A stretch of 64,000 nucleotides of DNA, from the NCBI RefSeq assembly GCF_018398875.1, contig NZ_JAGWDK010000001.1, positions 62,001 to 126,000 of the forward strand, read 5' to 3'. Under the pieces are notes generated by a model, which saw only the letters and a program-made list of their open reading frames with translations, did not search any database and was not told the DNA's origin. The translations under genes and the position numbers were made by a program. Of this stretch, positions 6,554-14,282 are shown in pieces (within the stretch, counting starts at the first letter, position 1; every line of letters begins with the position of its first letter). Source of the DNA: Bradyrhizobium sp. sGM-13. GTDB taxonomy: Bacteria > Pseudomonadota > Alphaproteobacteria > Rhizobiales > Xanthobacteraceae.

Positions 6554-7678
6554 ATGCCCGGCATCCGTTCGGCAAGACTATTTTGGGTGGCCTGCGCCGC
6601 GCTGCTGGCGCTCGCGCTAACGCCCTCGTCCGCGGGCGCGACGTCGCGGATCAAGGATCTCGCCAATATCGAAGGCGTGCGGCAGAACCAGTTGATCGGC
6701 TATGGCCTCGTCGTCGGCCTTAACGGCACCGGCGACACGCTGAACAACATCCCCTTCACCAAGCAGTCGCTGCAGGCGATGCTGGAACGCATGGGCGTCA
6801 ACATCCGCGGCGCCACCATCCGCACCGGCAACGTCGCAGCCGTCATGGTCACCGGCAACCTGCCGGCCTTCGGCACTCAGGGCACGCGGATGGACGTCAC
6901 GGTTTCCGCGCTCGGCGATGCCAAGAATCTTCAGGGCGGCACCCTCCTCGTCACCCCCCTGCTCGGCGCCGATGGCAACGTCTATGCGGTCGCCCAAGGC
7001 TCGCTCGCCATCGCCGGTTTCGCGGCCGAAGGGGCCGCCGCCAGCGTCACGCGGGGCGTGCCGACCAACGGCCGAATCCCCAACGGCGCTATCATCGAGC
7101 GCGAGATCGAATTCGCGCTCAATCGCCTGCCCAATGTGCGGCTGGCGCTGCGCAATGCCGACTTCACCACTGCCAAGCGCATTGCGGCCGCGGTCAACGA
7201 TTTCCTCGGCGTCAAGACCGCCGAGCCGATCGATCCCTCCACGGTGCAGCTCTCGATCCCGGCCGAATTCAAGGGCAATGTCGTCGCCTTCCTGACCGAG
7301 ATCGAGCAATTACAGGTCGATCCGGATCTCGCTGCCAAGATCGTGATCGACGAGCGCTCAGGGATCATCGTGATGGGCCGTGACGTTCGCGTGGCTACGG
7401 TTGCTGTGGCGCAAGGCAATCTCACCGTCTCGATTTCGGAGAGCCCGCAAGTCAGCCAGCCCAATCCGCTGTCACGCGGCCGAACTGTCGTCACGCCCCG
7501 CACCGGTGTCAGCGTTTCCGAAGACGGCAAGAAATTTGCGGTCGTGAAAGACGGCGTGTCGCTGCAGCAACTGGTCGACGGCCTCAATGGTCTGGGCATC
7601 GGCCCGCGCGACCTCATCAGCATCCTGCAGGCGATCAAGGCCGCCGGCGCGATCCAGGCCGACATCGAGGTGATGTGA
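6554..7678 (+). CDS. flgI: Flagellar P-ring protein FlgI
   Basis: FlgI builds the periplasmic P-ring around the flagellar rod. The 374-residue precursor has a signal peptide (ARLFWVACAALLALALTPSSAGA) and then the characteristic SRIKDLANIEGVRQNQLIGYGLVVGLNGTGD, followed by FTKQSLQAMLERMGV, NVAAVMVTGNLPAF and the C-terminal GVSLQQLVDGLNGLGIGPRDLISILQAIKAAGAIQADIEV, all conserved. The ATG at 6554 is preceded by GGGAGCACAGG and fits the signal peptide. It overlaps the start of flgJ (ATGTGATG), which indicates an operon. Confidence 0.97.
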   Translation: MPGIRSARLFWVACAALLALALTPSSAGATSRIKDLANIEGVRQNQLIGYGLVVGLNGTGDTLNNIPFTKQSLQAMLERMGVNIRGATIRTGNVAAVMVTGNLPAFGTQGTRMDVTVSALGDAKNLQGGTLLVTPLLGADGNVYAVAQGSLAIAGFAAEGAAASVTRGVPTNGRIPNGAIIEREIEFALNRLPNVRLALRNADFTTAKRIAAAVNDFLGVKTAEPIDPSTVQLSIPAEFKGNVVAFLTEIEQLQVDPDLAAKIVIDERSGIIVMGRDVRVATVAVAQGNLTVSISESPQVSQPNPLSRGRTVVTPRTGVSVSEDGKKFAVVKDGVSLQQLVDGLNGLGIGPRDLISILQAIKAAGAIQADIEVM

Positions 7679-8016
7679 TGAACGGCATCGCCAACTCCTA
7701 CGACAAGACCTCGCTGATCAACGGCCGCAAGGACCCGCTGCTGGCCGAAGCCCTGACCAAGATTTCGCCGGAAGCGCAGAAAAAGACACGCGCCAAGGCC
7801 GAAGAGTTCGAGGCGATGTTCCTCAACTCGATGTTGTCGCAGATGACCACCGGCGTCAAAGGCGAAGGACCATTCGGTGACACGACGGGCACCGGCGTCT
7901 GGCGATCGATGCTAACGGACGAGTATTCGAAATCCTTCGCCAAGTCCGGCGGCATCGGCATCTCCAACGATGTCTTCCGCACCTTGATCCTCCAGCAAGC
8001 CAACCGCATCGGCTGA
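7678..8016 (+). CDS. flgJ: Rod-binding protein FlgJ/CheL-like (no muramidase domain)
   Basis: The 112-residue protein corresponds only to the N-terminal rod-binding half of enterobacterial FlgJ: KTRAKAEEFEAMFLNSMLSQMTTGV, FGDTTGTGVWRSMLTDEYSKSFAKSGGIGI and a hydrophobic C-terminal helix. As in other alphaproteobacteria the peptidoglycan hydrolase domain is absent; in Caulobacter this gene is called cheL. ATG at 7678 overlaps the flgI stop codon, so translation is probably coupled. Confidence 0.9.
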   Translation: MNGIANSYDKTSLINGRKDPLLAEALTKISPEAQKKTRAKAEEFEAMFLNSMLSQMTTGVKGEGPFGDTTGTGVWRSMLTDEYSKSFAKSGGIGISNDVFRTLILQQANRIG

Positions 8017-8035
8017 TCCAAAGGAAACCCCCGAC

Positions 8036-8533
8036 ATGAATCAGCATCCTCAGGCCAGGCCCGAACCGGCCGCCGCGCCAGCAAGAGCGATCTCCACGCC
8101 AACCGAGGCGCGCAAGCTCGCGGAAGAACTGATGGTCGTGATGAGCGGGCTGCTCGGCACCATCGAGCGCGAAACCGAACTGGTTCGTGCCGGCAACGTG
8201 CGCGAGGCGATACGGCTGGAAGAGCAAAAGGGAGAGCTGTCGCGCCGCTACATGATCGCGGTCGAGAATCTGAAGAACGCGCAAAAATATCTGACCCAGG
8301 TGTCGCCGGAACTGCTGACCACGCTGCGCCGCCACCACGACACCTTTCGCGCGATGTTGCAGATCAATCTCACCGTGCTTGCGACGGCGCGCGCGGTGTC
8401 CGAAGGCATCGTGCGCGGCGTCAACGCCGAGATTCAGCGCAAGAACATTCCGAGCACCTATACGGCTTCGGGACAACGCACCGCGCCGGGACCGCGCAAC
8501 ATCACCCCGCTCTCGGTCAGCCGCTCGCTGTAA
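8036..8533 (+). CDS. FlgN/FlbY-like flagellar protein
   Basis: The 165-residue helical protein follows flgJ by 19 bases, the place of flbY in the Caulobacter flgI-cheL-flbY operon. The core (EARKLAEELMVVMSGLLGTIERETELVRAGNVREAIRLEEQKGELSRRYMIAVENLK) is a long amphipathic helix with the alternating pattern of FlgN-type export chaperones, which guard the hook-associated proteins FlgK and FlgL. It has a Pro/Ala-rich N-terminus and an unstructured C-terminus. The role is assigned from context plus helix pattern. Confidence 0.75.
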   Translation: MNQHPQARPEPAAAPARAISTPTEARKLAEELMVVMSGLLGTIERETELVRAGNVREAIRLEEQKGELSRRYMIAVENLKNAQKYLTQVSPELLTTLRRHHDTFRAMLQINLTVLATARAVSEGIVRGVNAEIQRKNIPSTYTASGQRTAPGPRNITPLSVSRSL

Positions 8534-8731
8534 GCCTCTAAAGCGCTTGATCTCGTCGCCAAGCCGCTCGCACTCCGGCGGGTCATGCGGTCGCTACATT
8601 TTTCACTAAATTGCCGCGCCTGCGTCAGCGCGGGGGTTAGCGTATTCCCTAACATCCCATTGAGAGGTGTGGAGCTATATTGCGGTCCGAGAGGGGTTGG
8701 GATTTGACTCGAGGGAAGCCAGGAGGCTGCC

Positions 8732-9097
8732 ATGAGTACGGATTTCAGCATCAAGCCGGTGGGGGCCCCGGTTGCAACGCCGATCGCACCGCCCGTGAGC
8801 GAGGCGGTCGGTCGTGCCGTCGCGACCGAATTGCCCGCGCGCCAGAGCGTCACGGTGACGGACGCGAGCGTGCGCGCACGCGTCGATGCCAATGTTGCGA
8901 ATGCTTCCTTGTCGAATCAGGTGGTGATCGATCGCGCTGCCGCCTCGATCGTCTACCAGGTGGTCGATTCCAGGACGAGCCTTGTGGTGAAGCAGTTTCC
9001 CGATGAAGCCATTCTTCGCCGCCGCGCCTACTTCCGCGCGCTCGACCTGACCAGGGACGCGCCGACGCGGCTGCTCGCCACCGACGTCAAGGCGTAA
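8732..9097 (+). CDS. FlaG-like protein
   Basis: A 121-residue protein with an unstructured N-terminal half and a C-terminal segment, QVVIDRAAASIVYQVVDSRTSLVVKQFPDEAILRRRAYF, with the FlaG pattern (D..t..iVvkv.D..TgeViRQiP.e). FlaG-family proteins affect flagellar filament length in Vibrio and Pseudomonas. A strong ribosome site, AGGAGGCTGCC, precedes the ATG. It stands alone on the plus strand between the flgI operon and the flagellin block, so a role in the filament is likely but inferred. Confidence 0.65.
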   Translation: MSTDFSIKPVGAPVATPIAPPVSEAVGRAVATELPARQSVTVTDASVRARVDANVANASLSNQVVIDRAAASIVYQVVDSRTSLVVKQFPDEAILRRRAYFRALDLTRDAPTRLLATDVKA

Positions 9098-9113
9098 TTC
9101 AAAAAGCTTGAGC

Positions 9114-9479
9114 TCACTTGCTCTGCTTCGCATAGGCGGTATCGAGCATCGTTCCGCCGGTTGCCGGGTCGGTTACGACGTTCTTGATGACCGCTGTTCC
9201 TTCCTTGGTCACCATGAACTTCAGGTCACCGATCCGGAATGCATTGTCCCTGATCAGAACGTCCGCGTATTTGTTGGTGCTGCCGCTCTGGTAGTGGACC
9301 TTGGCGCGAAATCCCGTGATGTTCGAGACCGAGATCTTGAACGACTTGTTGTTGGCGTATTTTCCGGTCCAGTCGCCCTGATAGAGCGTGGGATCGACCG
9401 GCACATACGGCGTCTTGGATGGAACCGCCATTCCCACGGTCTTGTAGTTGGCCGACAGGATGCTGAAAACGTCAGCCAT
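9114..9479 (-). CDS. Small unknown protein linked to flaF and flagellins
   Basis: The 121-residue protein has no signal peptide or membrane segment. The sequence is beta-rich: YQGDWTGKYANNKSFKISVSN, FRAKVHYQSGS, ADVLIRDNAFRIGDLKFMVTK and GTAVIKNVVTDPATGG. The GDWTGKYANNKSF.ISV.N stretch suggests a small beta-barrel or sandwich with a binding pocket, but I do not recognise a family. It begins 20 bases after flaF ends, on the same strand, and is probably last in a flagellin-flaF transcript. A role in flagellin secretion, modification or assembly is only a guess from position. Confidence 0.75.
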   Translation of the reverse strand: MADVFSILSANYKTVGMAVPSKTPYVPVDPTLYQGDWTGKYANNKSFKISVSNITGFRAKVHYQSGSTNKYADVLIRDNAFRIGDLKFMVTKEGTAVIKNVVTDPATGGTMLDTAYAKQSK

Positions 9480-9499
9480 GATCGCGCCCTCTTAAGCGG

Positions 9500-9865
9500 T
9501 CAGCCGCGGCCCGACAGGCCCGCCGCCAGGTTGCGATTGATGTCGATCAGCGACTTCAATTTGGCCGGATCCGGATCCATCTGCATCTCGATGGTCTGCT
9601 TCATCACGAAGACGCCGATATTGGCGATGTTCTGACGGACTTCCATCGGCTGCGGGTTGTCGTTGGTCTCCACGGCGCTCATGAAGATCGACCAAAGCCG
9701 GCTGTTGAACAGCAGCGCGTTGTGCATGTTCTTGTCGGGACCAGCCCAGTTGGACTGGACGTCCTGGAGCTGTCGTGCGGCCTTCAGCAGTGCCTGCGCT
9801 TCAATTTCACGGGGGGATGCGGTGGTTTGCGACGTGCGAGCGTAGGCTTGGGCTGCATTAGACAT
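9500..9865 (-). CDS. flaF: Flagellin biosynthesis regulator FlaF
   Basis: FlaF is the alphaproteobacterial factor needed for flagellin synthesis and secretion and acts opposite to FlbT on flagellin mRNA and protein. The 121-residue sequence shows the family core: AQAYARTSQTTASPREIEAQALLKAARQLQ, NALLFNSRLWSIFMSAVETNDNPQPMEVRQNIANIGVFV and a C-terminal LKSLIDINRNLAAGLSG. Its length is typical. It follows fliC1 on the same strand, with a terminator-like hairpin and a 145-base gap in between, so it may have its own promoter. Confidence 0.95.
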   Translation of the reverse strand: MSNAAQAYARTSQTTASPREIEAQALLKAARQLQDVQSNWAGPDKNMHNALLFNSRLWSIFMSAVETNDNPQPMEVRQNIANIGVFVMKQTIEMQMDPDPAKLKSLIDINRNLAAGLSGRG

Positions 9866-10010
9866 ACACTGACCTCGATGGGGAGCGATTCACAGAACCG
9901 CGGGGCTTCAAACTGCCCAACTTTCATACAAGCCGTGCCTTTAAATATGGTTAGCTGCGGTTACCAAATGTGATCATTAAGCGGCAGCGACGGCTCCGTC
10001 GCCGCCGCTC

Positions 10011-10049
10011 AAAACAAAGCGGCGGAGTTTCCCCCACCGCTCTTGTTTT
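10011..10049 (-). terminator. Terminator after first flagellin gene
   Basis: On the minus strand AAAACAAGAGCGG pairs with CCGCTTTGTTTT across a G-rich/C-rich inner stem, ending in a T-rich tail about 20 bases after the flagellin stop. The symmetrical A/T flanks could let it work in both directions. Confidence 0.65.
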
Positions 10050-10065
10050 CTGTCTCGTCGCCGCG

Positions 10066-11253
10066 CTAGGTCCGTAGGAGCTGGAGCACGCTCTGCTGCG
10101 ATTGGTTGGCGAGCGCCAGCGCGGACACCGCGATCGACTGCCGGGTCGACAGCGCCTGGCTGTTGGCCGCTTCCTCGTTCGTGTCGGCCAACGTCAGGTT
10201 GGCCGAGCCGTTTTGCAATACGTTGATCAGGTTCTTGTTGAAGTCCTGGCGGATCTGCACGACCGACAGGTTCGAACCGAGCGACGAGGCGTGCGTCCGC
10301 AACATGTCCGACGCGATGCTTATCTTGTCGATCGTCGCCTTGGCCGAGGCATTGTCCAGGAAGTCCGTGCCCGCCACCAACGGAGCAAGGCCAAGGCCCG
10401 CCACGCTAAAGGTCACCCCCTTGATGTTCAGGATGGACTTGCCGGTCTCGTTGAAGGTCAGCTTGAGATCGTCACCGTTCAGCAGGTTGATGCCGTTGAA
10501 CGATGCATCCTGCGCGGTCGTCGAGATCTGGGCAATGATGTTGTTGTACTGGGCCACCAGGTTGGAGCGAATGGTCTGCGAAGCAGCGTCGGCGACCGCC
10601 GCGACCGTGGTCAAGTTAGCGATCTCGAATGCTTTGCCCGCACCAGTCGCGGTGCCAGCGAGGGTGCCGACGGTTGCCGAAGCCTTGTCGTTGATCGTCG
10701 TGATCGTGATCGCGCCGGTGGTGTCGTTAACCGAAGCCTGCAGGTTGTTGGCTGCCAGAGCCGCGTTGAGTTCGGTCAGCGTGTCAACTTCGTTCGCGGC
10801 CGTACCGAACGTGATGTTCGTCGGCGTGCCGCCGCCGGTCGCTGTGATCGTCAGGATATCGCCGTCCGCAAGCGTTGCGCCCAGCAGGTTGGCTGCCGTT
10901 CCCCCGGCGTTCGCGACGCTGGTGACGCTGGATTTGGGCGAATAACCGGCGGTCGTCTGCAGCACCTGGTGGGCGATCGACTTCGCGGTATCGACCAGCT
11001 TCTGCAGCGAGGTGAGGCCGGTATTGGCGGCCTGCAGGACCTGTACGCCGTTGCCGATGCCATCGAGCAGATTGTTGATGTCGCTGGCCCGGTTATCGAG
11101 CCCCGCGGCAGTGAAATAGTTGGTAGGATTGTCGAGCGCCGTATTGACCTTCTTGCCAGACGAGAGGCGGTTCTGCGTGGTGGCGAGCAGATCAGCGGTC
11201 GACTGGAGCGAGAGCAGGTTCTGGCGAACCGAGGCCGAAAGAACAACGGACAT
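10066..11253 (-). CDS. fliC: Flagellin (copy 1, flaF-proximal)
   Basis: A 395-residue flagellin: N-terminal D0/D1 helices (SASVRQNLLSLQSTADLLATTQNRLSSGKKV, DNPTNYFTAAGLDNRASDINNLL) and C-terminal helix (QALSTRQSIAVSALALANQSQQSVLQLLRT) flank a shorter variable centre. Exported by the flagellar type III apparatus and polymerised into the filament. Compared with the two upstream copies its conserved ends differ at many positions, but its centre (TNITFGTAANEVDTLTELNAALAANNLQAS) resembles that of copy 2. It has a different leader sequence from copies 2 and 3, with AGGAAGG before the ATG. Confidence 0.96.
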   Translation of the reverse strand: MSVVLSASVRQNLLSLQSTADLLATTQNRLSSGKKVNTALDNPTNYFTAAGLDNRASDINNLLDGIGNGVQVLQAANTGLTSLQKLVDTAKSIAHQVLQTTAGYSPKSSVTSVANAGGTAANLLGATLADGDILTITATGGGTPTNITFGTAANEVDTLTELNAALAANNLQASVNDTTGAITITTINDKASATVGTLAGTATGAGKAFEIANLTTVAAVADAASQTIRSNLVAQYNNIIAQISTTAQDASFNGINLLNGDDLKLTFNETGKSILNIKGVTFSVAGLGLAPLVAGTDFLDNASAKATIDKISIASDMLRTHASSLGSNLSVVQIRQDFNKNLINVLQNGSANLTLADTNEEAANSQALSTRQSIAVSALALANQSQQSVLQLLRT

Positions 11254-11299
11254 GAATCAGACCTTCCTAGTTTACGTCCGCAGTTCTACTCAGTTTCCT

Positions 11300-11314
11300 T
11301 TAAATTAGGGTAAA
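11300..11314 (-). promoter_or_regulatory. Weak CtrA-like box upstream of flagellin copy 1
   Basis: The minus strand reads TTTA-CCCTAAT-TTAA, one mismatch from TTAA-N7-TTAA, 47 bases before the ATG of flagellin copy 1. The region is AT-rich, so chance is possible. Confidence 0.3.
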
Positions 11315-11390
11315 CGCCGGCTTAAGGGATATGATTAACGCTTCCTTACCTGGAGGTGCGCAGCGCATTTTCGCCCTTGCGGCCCTTGAG

Positions 11391-11422
11391 AACAAAAAGG
11401 CGGCGGGGTTTCCCCCGCCGCC
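11391..11422 (-). terminator. Strong terminator after flagellin copy 2
   Basis: On the minus strand GGCGGCGGGG, loop GAAA, CCCCGCCGCC, then TTTTTGTT: a perfect 10-bp GC stem with a stable tetraloop and T-tail. Confidence 0.85.
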
Positions 11423-11440
11423 GTCGCTTGAGCTTGAGAA

Positions 11441-11990
11441 GTCGTCGAAATCAGCGCAGGAGCTGAAGCACGCTCTGCTGCGACTGGTTGGCCAGCGCCA
11501 GCGCGGACACCGCGATCGACTGGCGGGTCGACAGCGCCTGGCTGTTGGCCGCTTCCTCGTTGGTATCGGCCAGCGTCAGGTTGGACGAGCCGGTCTGCAG
11601 CACGTTGATCAGGTTCTTGTTGAAGTCCTGGCGGATCTGCACGACCGACAGGTTCGAACCGAGCGACGACGCCTGGGTACGAAGCGTGCTGCTGGCGGCG
11701 CTGAGCTTGACCAGTGCGGCGTTCGCGGACGAATTGTCCAGGAAGTCCGTGCCCGAAGTCAGCGAGGCAAGGCCAAGACCCGCCGCGTTGAAGGTCACGC
11801 CCTTGATGTTCAAGGTGGACTTGCCGGTCTCGTTGAAGGTCAGCTTGAGATCGTCACCGTTCAGCAGGTTGATGCCGTTGAACGAGGCATCCTGCGCGGT
11901 CGTCGTGATCTGGGTGATGATGTCATTGTACTGCTTCACCAGGCTCGAGCGAATGGTCTGCGAAGCCGCGTCGGCAACCGGAGCGGCGAC
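11441..11990. repeat. Direct repeat A, flagellin 3' half (copy in fliC copy 2)
   Basis: About 550 bases covering the flagellin C-terminal half and a short downstream stretch are nearly identical to 12749-13298, with a constant offset of 1308. Only scattered single-base differences are seen. Similarity stops abruptly where the variable centre begins. Confidence 0.9.
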
Positions 11991-12638
11991 CACGGTCGTG
12001 TTAGCGGGCAGGAATGCTTTGCCCGCACCAGTCGCGGTGCCACTGAACGCGCCGATGGAGGCCGAAGCCTTGTCGTTGGTCGTCGTGATCGTGATCTTAC
12101 CGGTGGCGTCGTCAACCGAAGCCTGCAGGTTGTTGGCTGCCAGGGCCGCGTTGAGTTCGGTCAGCGTGTCAACTTCGGACCCGCCCGTGCCGAACGTGAT
12201 GTTCGTCGCCGTGCCGCCGCCGGTCGCTGCGATCGTCAGTTGGTCGCCCTGCACAAGCCCCGTGCCTAGCAGGTTGGCTGCCGTGCCCCCGGTGATCGCG
12301 CCGCTGGTGACGCTGGATTTCGTGCTATAGCCGGCGGGGGCCTGCAACACCTGGTTGGCGATCGACTTCGCGGTATCGACCAGCTTCTGCAGCGAGGTGA
12401 TGCCGGTGTTGGCGGCCTGCAGGACCTGCACGCCGTTGCCAATGCTGTCGAGCAGGTTGTTGATGTCGCTGGCGCGGTTGTTGAGGCCCTGTGCGGTGAA
12501 GAAGTTGGTCGGGTTGTCGAGCGCCGAGTTGACCTTGTTACCAGTCGCAAGGCGATTCTGGGTGGTCGACAGCAGGTCGGCGGTGGACTGAAGCGAGAGC
12601 AGGTTCTGGCGAACCGAAGCCGAGAGAACGATAGACAT
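11451..12638 (-). CDS. fliC: Flagellin (copy 2, middle)
   Basis: A 395-residue flagellin with standard D0/D1 ends. Its first ~105 and last ~175 residues are essentially identical to copy 3, including at the DNA level, while its centre (TATNITFGTGGSEVDTLTELNAALAANNLQAS, NDKASASIGAFSGTATGAGKAF) resembles copy 1 instead. It is therefore a mosaic, best explained by gene conversion between neighbours. The leader contains two adjacent hairpins shared with copy 3 and the ribosome site AGAAAGGT. A strong terminator follows, so each copy may be transcribed separately. Confidence 0.96.
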   Translation of the reverse strand: MSIVLSASVRQNLLSLQSTADLLSTTQNRLATGNKVNSALDNPTNFFTAQGLNNRASDINNLLDSIGNGVQVLQAANTGITSLQKLVDTAKSIANQVLQAPAGYSTKSSVTSGAITGGTAANLLGTGLVQGDQLTIAATGGGTATNITFGTGGSEVDTLTELNAALAANNLQASVDDATGKITITTTNDKASASIGAFSGTATGAGKAFLPANTTVVAAPVADAASQTIRSSLVKQYNDIITQITTTAQDASFNGINLLNGDDLKLTFNETGKSTLNIKGVTFNAAGLGLASLTSGTDFLDNSSANAALVKLSAASSTLRTQASSLGSNLSVVQIRQDFNKNLINVLQTGSSNLTLADTNEEAANSQALSTRQSIAVSALALANQSQQSVLQLLR

Positions 12639-12658
12639 GTTTCATACCTTTCTGGTGT
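12326..12658. repeat. Direct repeat B, flagellin 5' end and leader (copy 2)
   Basis: About 330 bases covering the flagellin N-terminal region and the start of the leader match 13613-13945 nearly exactly, with an offset of 1287. The similarity continues more loosely through the leader hairpins. Confidence 0.9.
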
Positions 12659-12662
12659 GAAA

Positions 12663-12700
12663 TGGGAGGACAGTCGTTGTCCCGATCCTTTTCGATCGGG
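12663..12700 (-). promoter_or_regulatory. Leader RNA hairpins upstream of flagellin copy 2
   Basis: On the minus strand CCCGATC-GAAAAG-GATCGGG forms a 7-bp stem and GGACA-ACGAC-TGTCC a 5-bp stem directly after it (sharing two bases at the junction), located 25-60 bases before the ATG. The same two stems exist in the copy 3 leader with stem-preserving changes. This is a candidate binding region for FlbT, which acts on flagellin mRNA leaders in Caulobacter. Confidence 0.5.
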
Positions 12701-12716
12701 GGTTTGTCAGCGGTCT

Positions 12717-12745
12717 GGAGCGGCGGGATTTCCCCCGCCGCTCAA
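12717..12745 (-). terminator. Terminator-like hairpin after flagellin copy 3
   Basis: GAGCGGCGGG and CCCGCCGCTC form a 10-bp GC stem 14 bases after the copy 3 stop. It lacks a T-run, so read-through into copy 2 is possible. Confidence 0.5.
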
Positions 12746-12748
12746 GAT

Positions 12749-13298
12749 GTCGTCGAAATCAGCGCAGGAGCTGAAGCACGCTCTGCTGCGACTGGTTGGC
12801 CAGCGCCAGCGCGGACACCGCGATCGACTGGCGGGTCGACAGCGCCTGGCTGTTGGCCGCTTCCTCGTTGGTATCGGCCAGCGTCAGGTTGGACGAGCCG
12901 GTCTGCAGCACGTTGATCAGGTTCTTGTTGAAGTCCTGGCGGATCTGCACGACCGACAGGTTCGAACCGAGCGACGACGCCTGGGTACGAAGCGTGGTGC
13001 TGGCGGCGCTGAGCTTGACCAGTGCGGCGTTCGCGGACGAATTGTCCAGGAAGTCCGTGCCCGAGGTCAGCGAAGCAAGGCCGAGGCCCGCTGCGTTGAA
13101 GGTCACGCCCTTGATGTTCAGGGTGGACTTGCCGGTCTCGTTGAAGGTCAGCTTGAGATCGTCACCGTTCAGCAGGTTGATGCCGTTGAACGAGGCATCC
13201 TGCGCGGTCGTCGTGATCTGGGTGATGATGTCATTATACTGCTTCACCAGGCTCGAGCGAATGGTCTGCGAAGCCGCATCGGCGACCGGCGCAGCGAC
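12749..13298. repeat. Direct repeat A, flagellin 3' half (copy in fliC copy 3)
   Basis: Partner of 11441-11990; see that entry for extent and similarity. Confidence 0.9.
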
Positions 13299-13925
13299 GG
13301 CCCCAAAGGTCAGGGTACCACCGCCGGTGTTGGTGTAGGTAATCGCACCGATGGTCGACGACGCCGTATCGTTGGTCGTGGTAATGACGAGCTTGTTGGT
13401 GCTGTCGAGGCTGGCCGAATAATTGCTGGCCGCCAGCGCCGTATTCAAGTCGGCGAGCGACGTGGTGGCAGTGAAGGTGAAGCTGAATGCCGCATGGCCA
13501 GCGGAAGCCGCGATAATCAGCTGGTCGGTGGCGTCGATGACAGTGCCGTCAACGAGGTCGTCCGCGGTGCCGAGGCCGATCGAAGTAACCGAGGTCGCCG
13601 TCGACTTGCTCGTATAACCGGCGGGAGCCTGCAGCACCTGGTTGGCGATCGACTTTGCGGTATCGACCAGCTTCTGCAGCGAGGTGATGCCGGTGTTGGC
13701 GGCCTGCAGAACCTGCACGCCGTTGCCAATGCTGTCGAGCAGGTTGTTGATGTCGCTGGCGCGGTTGTTGAGGCCCTGCGCCGTGAAGAAGTTGGTCGGG
13801 TTGTCGAGCGCCGAGTTGACCTTGTTACCAGTCGCAAGGCGATTCTGGGTGGTCGACAGCAGGTCGGCGGTGGACTGAAGCGAGAGCAGGTTCTGGCGAA
13901 CCGAAGCCGAGAGAACGATAGACAT
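12759..13925 (-). CDS. fliC: Flagellin (copy 3, first in the array)
   Basis: A 388-residue flagellin with conserved D0/D1 helices. The central ~110 residues (VDGTVIDATDQLIIAASAGHAAFSFTFTATTSLADLNTALAASNYSAS and following) are unrelated to the centres of copies 1 and 2 beyond general flagellin-like repeats, while the ends are nearly identical to copy 2. It begins 21 bases downstream of a two-hairpin leader shared with copy 2. It is divergent from flbT, whose coding sequence starts 358 bases away. Confidence 0.96.
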   Translation of the reverse strand: MSIVLSASVRQNLLSLQSTADLLSTTQNRLATGNKVNSALDNPTNFFTAQGLNNRASDINNLLDSIGNGVQVLQAANTGITSLQKLVDTAKSIANQVLQAPAGYTSKSTATSVTSIGLGTADDLVDGTVIDATDQLIIAASAGHAAFSFTFTATTSLADLNTALAASNYSASLDSTNKLVITTTNDTASSTIGAITYTNTGGGTLTFGAVAAPVADAASQTIRSSLVKQYNDIITQITTTAQDASFNGINLLNGDDLKLTFNETGKSTLNIKGVTFNAAGLGLASLTSGTDFLDNSSANAALVKLSAASTTLRTQASSLGSNLSVVQIRQDFNKNLINVLQTGSSNLTLADTNEEAANSQALSTRQSIAVSALALANQSQQSVLQLLR

Positions 13926-13945
13926 GTTTCATACCTTTCTGGTGT
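13613..13945. repeat. Direct repeat B, flagellin 5' end and leader (copy 3)
   Basis: Partner of 12326-12658. Confidence 0.9.
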
Positions 13946-13950
13946 GAAAA

Positions 13951-13988
13951 TCGAGGAACAATCGTTGTCCCAATCTTTTTCGATCGGG
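13951..13988 (-). promoter_or_regulatory. Leader RNA hairpins upstream of flagellin copy 3
   Basis: On the minus strand CCCGATC-GAAAAA-GATTGGG (7 bp with one G-U) is followed by GGGACA-ACGAT-TGTTCC (6 bp with one G-U). Compared with copy 2 the changes convert G-C to G-U pairs and keep both stems. Confidence 0.5.
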
Positions 13989-14143
13989 TGAGCCAGCCTG
14001 GGACCGGGCCTCTAAAAAACAAATGAATCGAAACTGGACTCCTCCAGCGCTAAAAGAGGGACAAATTGTTCGCATTGACGCGACGTGGTTCGAAAAACCA
14101 TTGATATTGCTGCATATTGCGCGACAGACAAAAAAGCAGCCGC

Positions 14144-14174
14144 TTGGTCTCGTTCACCAATCGTTAACTATAAT
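14144..14174 (+). promoter_or_regulatory. Candidate sigma-70-type promoter for flbT
   Basis: TATAAT at 14169-14174 is a perfect -10 hexamer in an otherwise GC-rich region, with TTGGTC about 19 bases upstream. It overlaps GTTAAC. It lies 108 bases before the flbT ATG. Confidence 0.4.
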
Positions 14175-14282
14175 GGGAAAGGATTGCGTTCGGATCGCCT
14201 GGAGAAGCACCAGCGGGTAGCTGGCGCCACGCATTCCCTCTTCAATGACTGCGCTTTCAAAAAGCGGCGACGGAGAACAGGC

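Noticed and set aside
9866..10010. AGGCACGGCTTGTATG (minus strand) as a sigma-54 promoter for flaF
   Set aside because: The spacing between GG and the expected GC is wrong, so it does not fit the -24/-12 rule.
10102..14022. Long plus-strand ORFs opposite the flagellin genes (up to 444 codons)
   Set aside because: They are Arg/Gly-rich mirror frames of the GC-rich flagellin genes, repeated at each copy exactly as expected for antisense shadows.
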